From contig VZSR01003798.1 of assembly GCA_013398615.1 (NCBI GenBank), positions 9,299,542 through 9,363,541 of the forward strand: a stretch of DNA of 64,000 bases, written 5' to 3'. The position numbers and the translations under genes were made by a program. Positions 47,001 through 55,010 of this stretch are shown one piece after another (the stretch's first letter is position 1; the number at the start of each line of letters is the position of its first letter). A model generated the notes under the pieces. The model did no database searches. It worked only from the letters and a program-made list of their open reading frames with translations, and was not told the DNA's origin. This DNA is from Brachypodius melanocephalos. Lineage: Eukaryota > Chordata > Aves > Passeriformes > Pycnonotidae.

Positions 47001-50000
47001 AATACTGTAAAAATCTTGTCAGCCAGGTAACAAATAATTGTTCTCTCTGCCTGGAGTTTGTGAAACTACTATATACAGTTAAGTCACCTAAAAAAAAAAG
47101 AAAGTGGACTCCTCCTCTACCTTTCTCTTAAATTTAGTATTGATACTTGCTGTAATAGAAAAATAGAGTTATTAATAATGTTCTGAAAAAACTGTAGCAT
47201 GTGGCTTGTTTTTCACCCTGTTAAACAAGTTTTGCAGGAGTTTTGAACAGAACTGAGCAACACTTAGATTTTATACCATTTTGTTAAAAAAAAAGTATTT
47301 TTAATTTTGGCATAATTTTTGCATCAAGAAATGCATGAAGTTCTGCTGATCTGATTCTTTTGATTTCTGTAAATGTAGGCAGTCCAAACTGAAGTCTGTT
47401 GTTGCACTGTTACATGAAAGTAATAATAAAAATGTATTCAGTGTACCTACCTACCTACTGAAGCAGGTTTTTTATCTGTTCAAAGGTAGATGCAGCTTTA
47501 ACCCAAGATCATGCCAAGTGGCTGCAAGAGTACAAACTAAATTTAAAGATAGAACAAGAAAAATGGGAAAAGGAACACCAAAAGACTACAGCAAAGCAGG
47601 TAGCCCAAAATACTACTATATGTGTGTTGATAAACAGTTCGGTCTTCCAAATCCCATATATTACTGAGGAATGAATGTAGACATAGGCACAGGAAGTCAC
47701 CTAAGGAAAGATCTTTCTTGTGTACTCTGCTCCACACCCATTTTTTGCCTATATAGGTTTAATTTTCATTTTAAAAATTGAAAAGCTCTCCAATAGCTTT
47801 ATAATGACTCAGAGTTACCTTTTGTGTATGTATGAATGTGTGTATATATTTCTAATGACTGTGTTGTGTATTTGCCAGTTAGCGCTGGTTCTCTCAGCGG
47901 CCGAGGAGAAATGGAAGAAAGAATATGAAAGTACAGAGAGATCTGGACTAAGAGTTAAAGAACTTGAGGAAAAGATAATTTCTCTGAGGAGGGAATTGGA
48001 GCTAAAGAAAGAAGAAATCCCTGCTGCTGTCAAAGCAGAACTAGCGAAAGCCCGTGTGCAGTGGAACAAAGAAAAGCAAGAAGAAATTCTGCAGATACAA
48101 GAGCAAAATGAGAGAGACTACCAGTCATTCTTAGATGATCATAGAAACAGAATTAAAGAGGTCCTTGCAACAGCAAAGGAGGACCTTGCAAAGCAGAAGA
48201 ATGATCTCTCCATTCAGAAAGAAGCAGAAATAAAGATGTTACTAGCTCAAAAACAGCGAGAATGGGAGGCTCAGGAGGCCAAGAGACTGCGGGATGAAAT
48301 TAATCAGTATGAGGAGAAGACTCTAGTTGAGTTTGAGTATTTGTTGAGTGAAATTCATGAAGAACTGGTCAAGTGCACACAGAGTAAACATTCTTGGAAG
48401 GACAAGTGTTTTGACTCTCATGTTCAATTAGCCAGTCAAGGCAAAGACAAACTGAAGGCTTGTTTACAAAAGGCCTATAGAACCACAGTCTGCACAATTC
48501 TGGAAAAGAAAGAACGAGAATGGAAAGAGGTAATATTTCTGTAAATTATAACTGCCGATCAGACAAGGGATTTGAGAAGTCAGGCCTATTTTCTCCCATG
48601 AAATATCCATGTAATTGTGAAAAATAGAAAATTCAACATTGGTGTTCATTGATAAGTGTGCTCTAAAACTAAAAGGAGGCTAAATCTACTATTTGCAAGT
48701 GAAAAGGGAAAGGATGCAGCTTTGACATCTTCAGTCTTTAAAGAGAAAGTCAGATTAGGAATGTCATTTTTGCAAAGACTTGTAAATTATGGTGATTTAT
48801 CCACCTCCTTAAGGTTGGGAGCCTGTTGAAGGCTGCTTGTAGTCTCTTAGATGGGCTGTAATGACAGAACCCACCTCAGATTTTTGCATAGCTGCAAAAT
48901 CCAGTTTGCAGTGGTGATTGGATAGTGGTTGTGGACCATGTTACGCTTTTTTTTCCCTCCTCTTTATACAAATAAAGATGAAACCAGTAAATCCTTTTTG
49001 CAAATTGCCTGCAGTAGGTCAGTTTGTCAATTAGTCAGTTCTGTCTTGGGAATAAGAGTCTTGCCTATTTTATTGTGCCTCTAGGAAATCTTTTTCAGTG
49101 TGCCTGCCCAAATGAGGAAAGATGTCTTACCCTCTTCTAGAGGAGTTTGGGGCTAAGTCAAATTGTGTCCTAAAGCCTTTGTTTCTGTTGTTTTAGCAGA
49201 TTCCTCTTCTTGCAGTGCTTATGCTTGTAATAAGCTTTTTGTTGTGGGGAGCATCCCACCGGAAATGCCTTTGCCACCCAGCATTTAGTAGCTGGGGAAT
49301 TATCTGAGAATAGGACAGAGAAAATGTCTTGTTTTTCAAGAGAAGATGGGATGTTACCATGTCTTTCTTTCAGTATATTTCTGTTCAACAAGTGGACCTT
49401 AAATGTTTTCATGTCATAAGTCATATCCACAATAGTAAAGAGAATCGAGAGCTTTTTTCCTGTGCCTTATGCACCTTCTGCAGTGGAAATGAAATGTCTC
49501 TTGGTAAACTGTTTAATATGCCTTTGAATCTCAAAACATTGGCTGGCTTGGACCACCTTATCTAGTGAATTCTTTTTAATTTCCTAGTAATGTTTTTTTC
49601 TCTTTAAAAAACAAGTTATCTTCAGTTATTCAAAGATAGGATATAGTTCTAGAGTGTTACGGGCTACTGACATTTCCAAACAATACTCAGGATAATCAGG
49701 CAGTGCTGTTGCAATGATTTATGCTAAATAAAACTGCTGTATCATAGAATAGATGTTTTCTTCATGGTTTGACTTGTATTCTGGGTTCTACTGCAGGTTT
49801 AAAGTGCCTGTGTTAAAATTACTAAAGCTACTTGGTGGCCAGGGTTGGTTGTGGTGTGGAACACTTTTTTTGCTGTGTTGGGTTTTCAGGAAATGTTTTT
49901 CCATTGCAGAAGTACGAAGAGCTAGTCAATAATGCAAATAAAGACTCATACCCTAACCCACAACATGGTGCAAGAAACACTGGGGATGCAGCAAGACCCC

Positions 50001-53000
50001 CTGTGTGCAATGTTGGACACCAAGCAGAAGCACAAAGGAGGCTGAGAAGACAGACACCATTGCAGGAAGCTGGAACAGACAAAGGTATTTGGTTTGATCT
50101 TAATCTGGCAGATAGCATATCATCAAATTAAGCTTGTTAGTAGCAATCTTTACTAGTCAATGGCCTATTGATGACCCAAACATAAAGTTAGTTAATTAGT
50201 AAATATTTGGGTAATGGAGGAAGATACAGTTCTTCTGACTGTAAGGTTGTATAATATTGCATAAGCTAACTTAGTCACGAACTGCAATAAATGGTACTGG
50301 TCTTCAGTTTACTGATTTAATGCTAGGCTTTGAGGTTTCATTTTATCAAATTCTAGTAGCTTTCTGCATTTTAAAGATGTTCTTCAGGAGGAAAGAAATA
50401 GCTGTCTCATCTGCTAGAGGTGTGTGTATTCTTTGGGGGTTGTTAACAGTAAAACCTTTGGAGTATGTAACAGTTCATATGCAAGGCAGTGTTGGCCATG
50501 ATACGCAGGGCATGGTCCAAACTATGTTTTGTAAATGGGTAATACTAGATTGAGGCTTCGAAGATTGAATTATGCTGCTTGCTCTTGGCATTACACAAGA
50601 CAAGGAATTCTGCATTCATGTAAAAGATACTATTGTGTCAAGAACTTGCTTGACCTGGCATGGTAGTCTTCTCTGGTTCTTTGGGTCAAGAATGTAGTTG
50701 AAAAAAGTGTGAATCCCTGGGTGGTGTTTCTCTCTCTTTTTTTGTTTTTCCCCTTCTTCCCTTTTTCCCCAATCCCTGTCCTAGTATGTACATTAGCATT
50801 GTAGCTCTTCCCAAGGCTGTTAATGTGTACTATGGCAAAACTGGAGCCAGTATAGATAGGAAAAAACTTCATGGGAGGGACAGAGGTCCCTGGGGCTTTC
50901 TGTTTAGTTTGAGTTCTTACGCAACTGAAAAACATAAAACAACAAAACCCAAGAGAGTTTTTGGCTCTGTGCCTGTAGTGTGGCTTGAATTCCTTCAACA
51001 CCAACATAACAAACGGTCTATTAAAACAGAACAATACCAGCACTGCAGTGCTGCTGTCTCTAGAGCGCCCTGGCCTGGCTGTGGGGAGCAGCCATGGCTG
51101 TCCTGGAAGGAGCCCAGTCTTTGTGTATCCTTTAACCAGGCTCAGACGTGTGTGAGGCTTTCCAGCTGGGACAGTTTCCTTCAGCTGACTTCAAAAGACC
51201 CTGCTTGGCTGTTGGTTTTTTTAAAAAAAGAATACTAAAAAAAATTTTAAAGCATTTAACCTGCAAGTCTTTTTGCTGACTGAAGAATTCAGATCATCAC
51301 TGATGGAAGTGCATTGAGGCTGTGAGGGCTGTATGAGTTGATGGATGCTGCTGCACCTTCTGGAACAGCCTCTTGTGATTAGTTTAATTGGGCTAAAATA
51401 TTGCACACTTTCCAGTGAGAAGAGGACTGAGTGGGATACTGAAAATAGTTTGGGCTTGATTCTTTTTTCTGGTCCCATTTTGATGTATAACTTCTAGCAA
51501 TTACTGTTGCAAGTCAGAAATGTACAAAAAGGAAGCTTGGGTCTCAGGAAGTTTGTGCTGCAAACGCTGCTGCCAGGAGCTTGAAAAAAGAGAGGCTGTG
51601 TGCCAGGACTTTGAAAGAGAGCTGGAGATGGCCCACAAACATCTTCAGCTTTCTGTGAAGAAATATGAAGCTAAGTCAGAGCAAATCCAAGGTTAGGATT
51701 GTTAGTCACCTAAAGACAACTTTGATTCTCTCATCTGTTGGATCTTTTAATTCTCAGTGGGTACTGGGGTTTTGGTTATTAACCTCAAAACAAACAAAAA
51801 AAACCCCTCACCACAATAAAACAACACAACCAACCAAGTTTCTTCTTGTACCTTTATATCTCGAAGGCACGGTTGCTAACACACAAATTAATAATTCTTT
51901 TTCAGTGTTTGTCAAAACCACTCGTGTTATTTTTTTATCCTTTCCTTTCTCTCCAAGTACACTTGATATCTCAGTTTAGTGTTAGTAATGGCATATGAAG
52001 GCTTTAAGCTTATTTAATTACTGTATGAGATGATTTTTATATTCAGACTTCATTGTGTGTTGGGATCGATTCCTATCTGCTTGTTACTGCAACAGCTGTA
52101 CTGCAACTAATGATGCTTTGGGACATTGAGCTCTTGTACCAGAGGCAGCAGTTATTACATAAGCATTTCTTGAACTTGAATTTAGAGAAATGCAGTGAAT
52201 TATGGTTCATCTTTTTTTTAATAGAAAATGAAATGGTTCCAAGAGCTCCAATTGCAGAAAACTCTGAGATGAAGACTAAACTGAAAGACCAGGGATTACC
52301 ACCAAGGTATTTAAGAAATGGAATAAAATGTTTTCTTACTTTGGGAAGATATAAGTTGCTTTTTTTGTGCAGTGTGATGTGTATGCATTTCAGGTCACTG
52401 TCAAGGGGAGGCATCTCAAAACCTTGTGTGTCCTCTGACTCTGTGAAAGGTCTGGAAGAAATGCGTGCTCACTACATTAAAGCTTTGAGCAAGATTAAGT
52501 GTAAGTACTAAAGTCTTAGCTAAAAATTTAGTGGAGGAAAACAAATTACTTTGTTGCTTCTTCCTTCAGCCAGCTTGGACAGGAATCTGACAGCCAAATC
52601 ACATGAGAAGTAAATTTTTCCATCTTACCAGAGTGACTGTGAGAAATAGAATTGTCACCCTAAATTCAACATGTAATTGTGATGGGCAAAGCATTGTTTT
52701 ACCATCCTTGCTTTGTTGTACCTGTAGAATGTCTTTCAAAGTGGCAAAGTGTATTTTGAGATCTTGTTTCTCCAGAAGAAAACCTACCTCTCCTGCAGCT
52801 TGTCCTGAGAGAAAATCTGCTTTTCTCTTGTGCTGTATCCTGCCTTCTGGCTTAGTCAGCAACCTTCTAGGGAAGGAGAAAGGATTAAGTGTAGCACCAG
52901 TCTTACCTGAGTGGAGCAGGTCCACAAATTCCAGCTGCATGGCCATTGAAAAATTTCTAGGCCATATTTTACCAGACAACATTTCTCTCAAATTCCTGCG

Positions 53001-54779
53001 CCTGCTTAAGATGCAGAAGTAGACAACTGAATTCCTTTCTGATGCTTCATATTGACCTGCTGTGGTTTGTCCTGGCATTCATCCGGTATGCAACAGGCAC
53101 GAGGATTTGGTGGAATGTTGGCAGGTAAATCCATGTCCTTGCTGACTTGTTCCAGGTCTGCTAGACAATCCCAGTTTGTGGTGTTGGCTTTTTCCTCACT
53201 GTGGGGAAAAACTGGTGCTAATGAAGTGTGTTTGTAGGTGATATGCTTTGTTATATCCGTGAAAGTAAGGAACGAGCTGCTGAAATGATTAAAGTGGAGG
53301 TTTTAAGAGAGCGCCAAGAGACAGCACGGAAAATGCGCAAATACTACTTGACATGCCTTCAACAACTGCTCACTGATAATGGCAGACATGAAGGGTAAGT
53401 TCAAGTATGTTTGGAAGTGACTGTTGGCTGTGCAAGAGGTGTGTAGATGTTAGTCTGGTGTTTGTCCACCTTGGAGCAAACAGTGCCTGGCCTGAAGTCT
53501 CGCCAGGCTGCACGTGTTGGTGCCAGGTCACTGCTGAGCTGCCTGGCACGCTGTCCTTTCAGTATTCCCTGACTCTCAGTAACATTAACATTGTCTTGAA
53601 GTAAAATGTAGAGTTGAATTACCCTTAAACTTGATTTTGTTTTATTTTCCCATGTTCTGCAATTTTTGACAGAGCTGAAAAGAAAATAATGGATGCTGCC
53701 AGTAAACTTGCTACAATGGCTAAAGGACTGGAAACGCCTCTTCGGCACATTCCCCAGCGCAAATCTGCCCGCCCAGGTGTGCTGGATTCTGTGGTCCTTC
53801 TCTTCTCGATCATATTGATTTAATGCATGTAGTAATGAAAATGCTTTTTTTCCAGTATTAACATGATCTTCACTTATCTATCTCTTCCCCTCCTCTCCTA
53901 GCTCTGCATTTAAATTCTGATCCTGGAGGTGAGTGCTCCAGAAGAGATTGTGTGCTTCGGACTAGGTCACACCATATGGAAAGCAAATCATGTAGTGAAA
54001 GCAGTATTGAAAAACCCACTGATAAAGTTGTCCAGAAGTGTGTTCCACGTGACTTGAGACAGCAGTTTGATGCAACACAGACCAAAACTCAACATATGCC
54101 TTGTGAAACAGTGACTTCAGATATTCAGAACAGGAATAATTCTCAAAATCTGGATGGTGCTTCTAGAGGTGTTCTACCAGAATGTTATTTAAATGAAGAT
54201 GGAAGAAGAGAAAAATATGGTCCCGTTGCAAATATAGACAAAGGACCTTTGTGTGCTGTGAGTAACGGCGTTGCTCCTGCCTCTGCTGGTCAGGGAACAC
54301 TACAAAATATGCAAGTGCCCAGTGTTACAAATGGCCACACCAGCTCTGGGCCAACTCATCATATGCTTAAGAGCAAGAATGCAAGAACAGGCTTGAAAGA
54401 AGATAAAGGTATCCAATCATGTGGAAAATGGAAAGCTAAGTCTAAGAGAACTCAGGAATTTGATTTTAAAGACACTCCAGAAAGAGATGAAGAAAGCGGC
54501 AGTGAATGGAGTTCTGAGAATGGAAGCATGGTTCTGGATTGTGGTGAAATGCCTCTCTTATATCCTCAAAAAGCCAATACTAATGTTCATGCAGAGACTG
54601 TGTCCTGTGAAGAGTTTTCTCACATCAGGTCATTTTCCCCTGCAGATGAAAGTGTTACTTCTTGGAGAGAGATTTCTAGTGGCAGTGGCAAGATTCTCAG
54701 TACAAAAAGCAGCACAAAAGTTTACAGTAGAGGCCAGCAGATAACAAACCCAGAGCATACTTCATTCCTCAACTCTTGA
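34980..54779 (+). CDS. CEP152: Centrosomal protein of 152 kDa, complete, 27 coding exons
   Basis: Gene-level entry; coding segments are listed separately. The joined frame is 5253 nt, 1750 residues, against about 1710 in human. Three regions are visible. First, an acidic N-terminus (EDEDYDQEDYAREQE) with LTDLPHDML, matching the human segment that binds the PLK4 cryptic polo box. Second, a very long Glu/Lys/Gln-rich coiled coil from about 260 to 1450 with family blocks such as QVLNKARERQLE, LTRSLEESQKQC, MVQDFDHDKQEA and RQETARKMRKYYL. Third, a weakly conserved Ser-rich tail of about 290 residues. CEP152 sits in a ring around the proximal parental centriole with CEP63 and CEP57 and recruits PLK4 to start procentriole assembly; human mutations cause microcephaly or Seckel syndrome. 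The initiator ATG has A at -3, and the start MSLDF is that of the family. Introns are GT-AG and mostly under 1.5 kb. No frameshift or internal stop was found. The least certain junction is the 51518 acceptor. Confidence 0.96.
35067..35733 (+). other. CEP152: CEP152 intron after coding exon 1 (0.67 kb)
   Basis: GT-AG intron; nothing recognised inside. Confidence 0.9.
35734..35834 (+). CDS. CEP152: CEP152 coding exon 2 (residues 30-63)
   Basis: Acceptor ctgtttcag|TTG, donor GAGGAGCA|gtaagg, phase 2 end. Encodes LQQLLTDLPHDMLEDSGDQ and SSYSDCS, strongly conserved with mammals. Confidence 0.96.
36048..36114 (+). CDS. CEP152: CEP152 coding exon 3 (residues 63-85)
   Basis: Acceptor tccctag|GTT, donor CCAAAT|gtaagc, phase 0 end. 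Encodes GKLDGRWNDHPLISD, matching the Trp-containing segment of human CEP152. Confidence 0.9.
36299..36652 (+). CDS. CEP152: CEP152 coding exon 4 (residues 86-203)
   Basis: Acceptor ttcatag|GGC, donor CTTAAG|gtattt, phase 0. Acidic, Asn/Asp-rich segment ending in YHLPENFRPYTNGHKPEFNN, a block conserved in mammalian CEP152. Confidence 0.96.
36653..37129 (+). other. CEP152: CEP152 intron after coding exon 4 (0.48 kb)
   Basis: GT-AG intron; nothing recognised inside. Confidence 0.9.
37130..37298 (+). CDS. CEP152: CEP152 coding exon 5 (residues 204-260)
   Basis: Acceptor tcacaacag|CAG; use of the next AG, three bases on, would drop one Gln. Donor GATGAAA|gtaagt, phase 1 end. Encodes YKVTYKPYQNG and FEDLQHEFLGNDE, conserved with mammals. 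Confidence 0.93.
37299..37954 (+). other. CEP152: CEP152 intron after coding exon 5 (0.66 kb)
   Basis: GT-AG intron; nothing recognised inside. Confidence 0.9.
37955..38095 (+). CDS. CEP152: CEP152 coding exon 6 (residues 260-307)
   Basis: Acceptor tttggcag|ATT, donor GTCAAAG|gtaaaa, phase 1 end. Start of the coiled coil: MQILQLQVLNKARERQLEE and QIRYLNHQLSMVK. Confidence 0.96.
38096..38974 (+). other. CEP152: CEP152 intron after coding exon 6 (0.88 kb)
   Basis: GT-AG intron. Overlapping frames at 38658-38927 are accidental. Nothing else is recognised. Confidence 0.88.
38975..39114 (+). CDS. CEP152: CEP152 coding exon 7 (residues 307-353)
   Basis: Acceptor tcttcag|ATG, donor GAGCAG|gtactg, phase 0 end. 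Coiled coil: DEKDGLALSLHESQKL and QIKALETQIQTL. Confidence 0.96.
39412..39612 (+). CDS. CEP152: CEP152 coding exon 8 (residues 354-420)
   Basis: Acceptor cctacag|ATA, donor GAGCAG|gtaaga, phase 0. Coiled coil with QRAREQHEAIISALKQKYE. Confidence 0.96.
39613..41006 (+). other. CEP152: CEP152 intron after coding exon 8 (1.4 kb)
   Basis: GT-AG intron; no exon or repeat family recognised. Confidence 0.9.
41007..41154 (+). CDS. CEP152: CEP152 coding exon 9 (residues 421-470)
   Basis: Acceptor cttcctag|AAA, donor CAAACAG|gtcagc, phase 1 end. Coiled coil with EIINRLTRSLEESQKQC, almost identical to mammals. Confidence 0.96.
41155..41806 (+). other. CEP152: CEP152 intron after coding exon 9 (0.65 kb)
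   Basis: GT-AG intron; nothing recognised inside. Confidence 0.9.
41807..41898 (+). CDS. CEP152: CEP152 coding exon 10 (residues 470-500)
   Basis: Acceptor ctacaatag|GCT, donor TTGCAG|gttaat, phase 0 end. Encodes LRFQLQQAQSAQ and NNLNKALQ. Confidence 0.95.
41899..42709 (+). other. CEP152: CEP152 intron after coding exon 10 (0.81 kb)
   Basis: GT-AG intron; nothing recognised inside. Confidence 0.9.
42710..42873 (+). CDS. CEP152: CEP152 coding exon 11 (residues 501-555)
   Basis: Acceptor ctttcag|GAA, donor TTCTGCAG|gtattg, phase 2 end. Encodes EIALYESAAKLG and DSYVELGIKKI, conserved with mammals. Confidence 0.95.
42874..43455 (+). other. CEP152: CEP152 intron after coding exon 11 (0.58 kb)
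   Basis: GT-AG intron; nothing recognised inside. Confidence 0.9.
43456..43660 (+). CDS. CEP152: CEP152 coding exon 12 (residues 555-623)
   Basis: Acceptor ctgatag|TGC, donor TCCGAG|gtttgt, phase 0 end. Coiled coil with ELSKDEIIVELKAELERLL and QLQSSLKDCQKTLEE. Confidence 0.94.
43661..44406 (+). other. CEP152: CEP152 intron after coding exon 12 (0.75 kb)
   Basis: GT-AG intron; nothing recognised inside. Confidence 0.9.
44407..44499 (+). CDS. CEP152: CEP152 coding exon 13 (residues 624-654)
   Basis: Acceptor tttttag|CCC, donor GTTGAG|gtaaga, phase 0. Short coiled-coil exon with EEVLRLKKANEALLQEVE; weaker similarity to mammals than its neighbours. Confidence 0.9.
44626..44756 (+). CDS. CEP152: CEP152 coding exon 14 (residues 655-698)
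   Basis: Acceptor ttatccag|GCC, donor ATTGAGAG|gtaagg, phase 2 end. Encodes LNQDLCCQ and MRKMVQDFDHDKQEAIE, highly conserved. Confidence 0.96.
44931..45059 (+). CDS. CEP152: CEP152 coding exon 15 (residues 698-741)
   Basis: Acceptor aatcatag|ATG, donor TTAAA|gtaaga, phase 2 end. Encodes CERTYQQHHEDTK and EKQQLVQASEEA. Confidence 0.95.
45199..45334 (+). CDS. CEP152: CEP152 coding exon 16 (residues 741-786)
   Basis: Acceptor tttgaag|GGA, donor GACAAG|gtacaa, phase 0 end. Encodes LNKEITAVKECYIGVCQEK, matching mammals. Confidence 0.94.
45335..46074 (+). other. CEP152: CEP152 intron after coding exon 16 (0.74 kb)
   Basis: GT-AG intron; nothing recognised inside. Confidence 0.9.
46075..46254 (+). 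CDS. CEP152: CEP152 coding exon 17 (residues 787-846), symmetrical 180-nt exon
   Basis: Acceptor tggtctag|CTC, donor AAAGAG|gtgtga, phase 0 at both ends, so it can be skipped without frameshift. It encodes 60 heptad-like residues including KKQWLEEKNQQIQEEVALA. I could not match this block to the human protein as I remember it. The downstream donor is weaker than its neighbours. Confidence 0.85.
46255..46753 (+). other. CEP152: CEP152 intron after coding exon 17 (0.5 kb)
   Basis: GT-AG intron; nothing recognised inside. Confidence 0.88.
46754..47026 (+). CDS. CEP152: CEP152 coding exon 18 (residues 847-937)
   Basis: Acceptor tccttag|AAT, donor AGCCAG|gtaaca, phase 0. Encodes LEREWQNRLEEM and CSCQTDQVTVVDE, the latter corresponding to the conserved CGSQTDQVT of mammals. 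Confidence 0.95.
47027..47485 (+). other. CEP152: CEP152 intron after coding exon 18 (0.46 kb)
   Basis: GT-AG intron; nothing recognised inside. Confidence 0.9.
47486..47599 (+). CDS. CEP152: CEP152 coding exon 19 (residues 938-975)
   Basis: Acceptor tgttcaaag|GTA, donor AAGCAG|gtagcc, phase 0. Coiled coil with AKWLQEYKLNLK and QEKWEKEHQK. Confidence 0.93.
47879..48529 (+). CDS. CEP152: CEP152 coding exon 20 (residues 976-1192)
   Basis: Acceptor tttgccag|TTA, donor AAAGAG|gtaata, phase 0. Second-largest exon, continuous coiled coil with EEKWKKEYESTERSG, ELAKARVQWNKEKQEEI and YQSFLDDHRNRIKEVLATAK, all shared with mammals. Confidence 0.97.
48530..49909 (+). other. CEP152: CEP152 intron after coding exon 20 (1.4 kb)
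   Basis: GT-AG intron; no exon or repeat family recognised. Confidence 0.9.
49910..50084 (+). CDS. CEP152: CEP152 coding exon 21 (residues 1193-1251)
   Basis: Acceptor ccattgcag|AAG, donor GACAAAG|gtattt, phase 1 end. Pro/Gly/Asn-containing linker without coiled-coil character, poorly conserved. An alternative AG lies 20 bases upstream (ttttcag|GAA), but its phase does not fit. Confidence 0.85.
50085..51517 (+). other. CEP152: CEP152 intron after coding exon 21 (1.4 kb)
   Basis: GT-AG intron; no exon recognised. Its 3' boundary depends on the acceptor chosen for coding exon 22. Confidence 0.8.
51518..51691 (+). CDS. CEP152: CEP152 coding exon 22 (residues 1251-1309), Cys-rich
   Basis: Donor ATCCAAG|gttagg, phase 1 end. 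Encodes LCCKRCCQELEK, matching the LCCGHCFQELEK block of the human CEP63-binding region. The acceptor caagtcag|AAA is the one that keeps the frame after exon 21. The stronger-looking ttctag at 51492-51497 would shift the frame and meet a stop. Confidence 0.82.
51692..52224 (+). other. CEP152: CEP152 intron after coding exon 22 (0.53 kb)
   Basis: GT-AG intron; nothing recognised inside. Confidence 0.88.
52225..52306 (+). CDS. CEP152: CEP152 coding exon 23 (residues 1309-1336)
   Basis: Acceptor ttttaatag|AAA, donor CCACCAAG|gtattt, phase 2 end. Encodes ENSEMKTKLKDQGLPPR, aligning with the NDMKNKLEEL...TPPR segment of human. Confidence 0.9.
52394..52500 (+). CDS. CEP152: CEP152 coding exon 24 (residues 1336-1372)
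   Basis: Acceptor catttcag|GTC, donor ATTAAGT|gtaagt, phase 1 end. Encodes LEEMRAHYIKALSKIK, matching mammals. Confidence 0.95.
52501..53237 (+). other. CEP152: CEP152 intron after coding exon 24 (0.74 kb)
   Basis: GT-AG intron. Frames of 139 and 159 codons on opposite strands at 52599-53078 resemble nothing known. Confidence 0.88.
53238..53394 (+). CDS. CEP152: CEP152 coding exon 25 (residues 1372-1424)
   Basis: Acceptor gtttgtag|GTG, donor CATGAAGG|gtaagt, phase 2 end. Encodes YIRESKERAAEMIKVEVL and RQETARKMRKYYL, the most conserved C-terminal block of the family. Confidence 0.97.
53673..53776 (+). CDS. CEP152: CEP152 coding exon 26 (residues 1424-1459)
   Basis: Acceptor tttgacag|AGC, donor CGCCCAG|gtgtgc, phase 1 end. 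Encodes EKKIMDAASKLATMAKGLE. Confidence 0.95.
53902..54779 (+). CDS. CEP152: CEP152 coding exon 27 and stop (residues 1459-1750)
   Basis: Acceptor ctcctag|CTC; TGA stop at 54777-54779. Largest exon, encoding a Ser/Asn-rich non-coiled tail with little similarity to the human tail; an acidic patch ERDEESGSEW lies mid-way. A possible donor GGAG|gtgagt at 53928/53929 inside the exon might allow a shorter tail isoform. Confidence 0.92.
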
Positions 54780-55010
54780 CAAATCCAATTCAGCTTGTTG
54801 CACAATGCAATGCAACATCAGATTCAAATGTAGGAAAATGCTGCAACAAATGCTTGGAGAAAAATGGTGTGGGATTGCCACTTTCAGCAAGATAGTGGTT
54901 TTTAATTAGCCCACTCTAACTTGAACCAATACCAGCAGTCCTTGTTTGAAGGAAAAAATAACTTGGTGTTTAAATAAAAGTGTGATGATTGAGGAAAACC
55001 TCTTCTACTG
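54780..55010 (+). other. CEP152: CEP152 3' UTR (probable)
   Basis: Short AT-rich non-coding stretch ending after the AATAAA at 54973, with TGTGTCC and TTTTGTG downstream as a cleavage-region GU-rich element. The extent is inferred. Confidence 0.6.
54973..54978 (+). promoter_or_regulatory. CEP152: CEP152 poly(A) signal AATAAA
   Basis: First canonical AATAAA after the stop, 193 bases downstream, followed within 40 bases by GU-rich sequence. Confidence 0.7.

Noticed and set aside
51498..51517. Acceptor ttctag|C as the start of CEP152 coding exon 22
   Set aside because: After the phase-1 donor of exon 21 it puts LCCKRCCQELEK out of frame and meets a stop. The acceptor 20 bases later restores the conserved frame.
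52599..53078. Opposite-strand frames of 139 and 159 codons in a CEP152 intron
   Set aside because: No recognisable homology. They are opposite-strand shadows of each other, and no splice or promoter context supports a gene.
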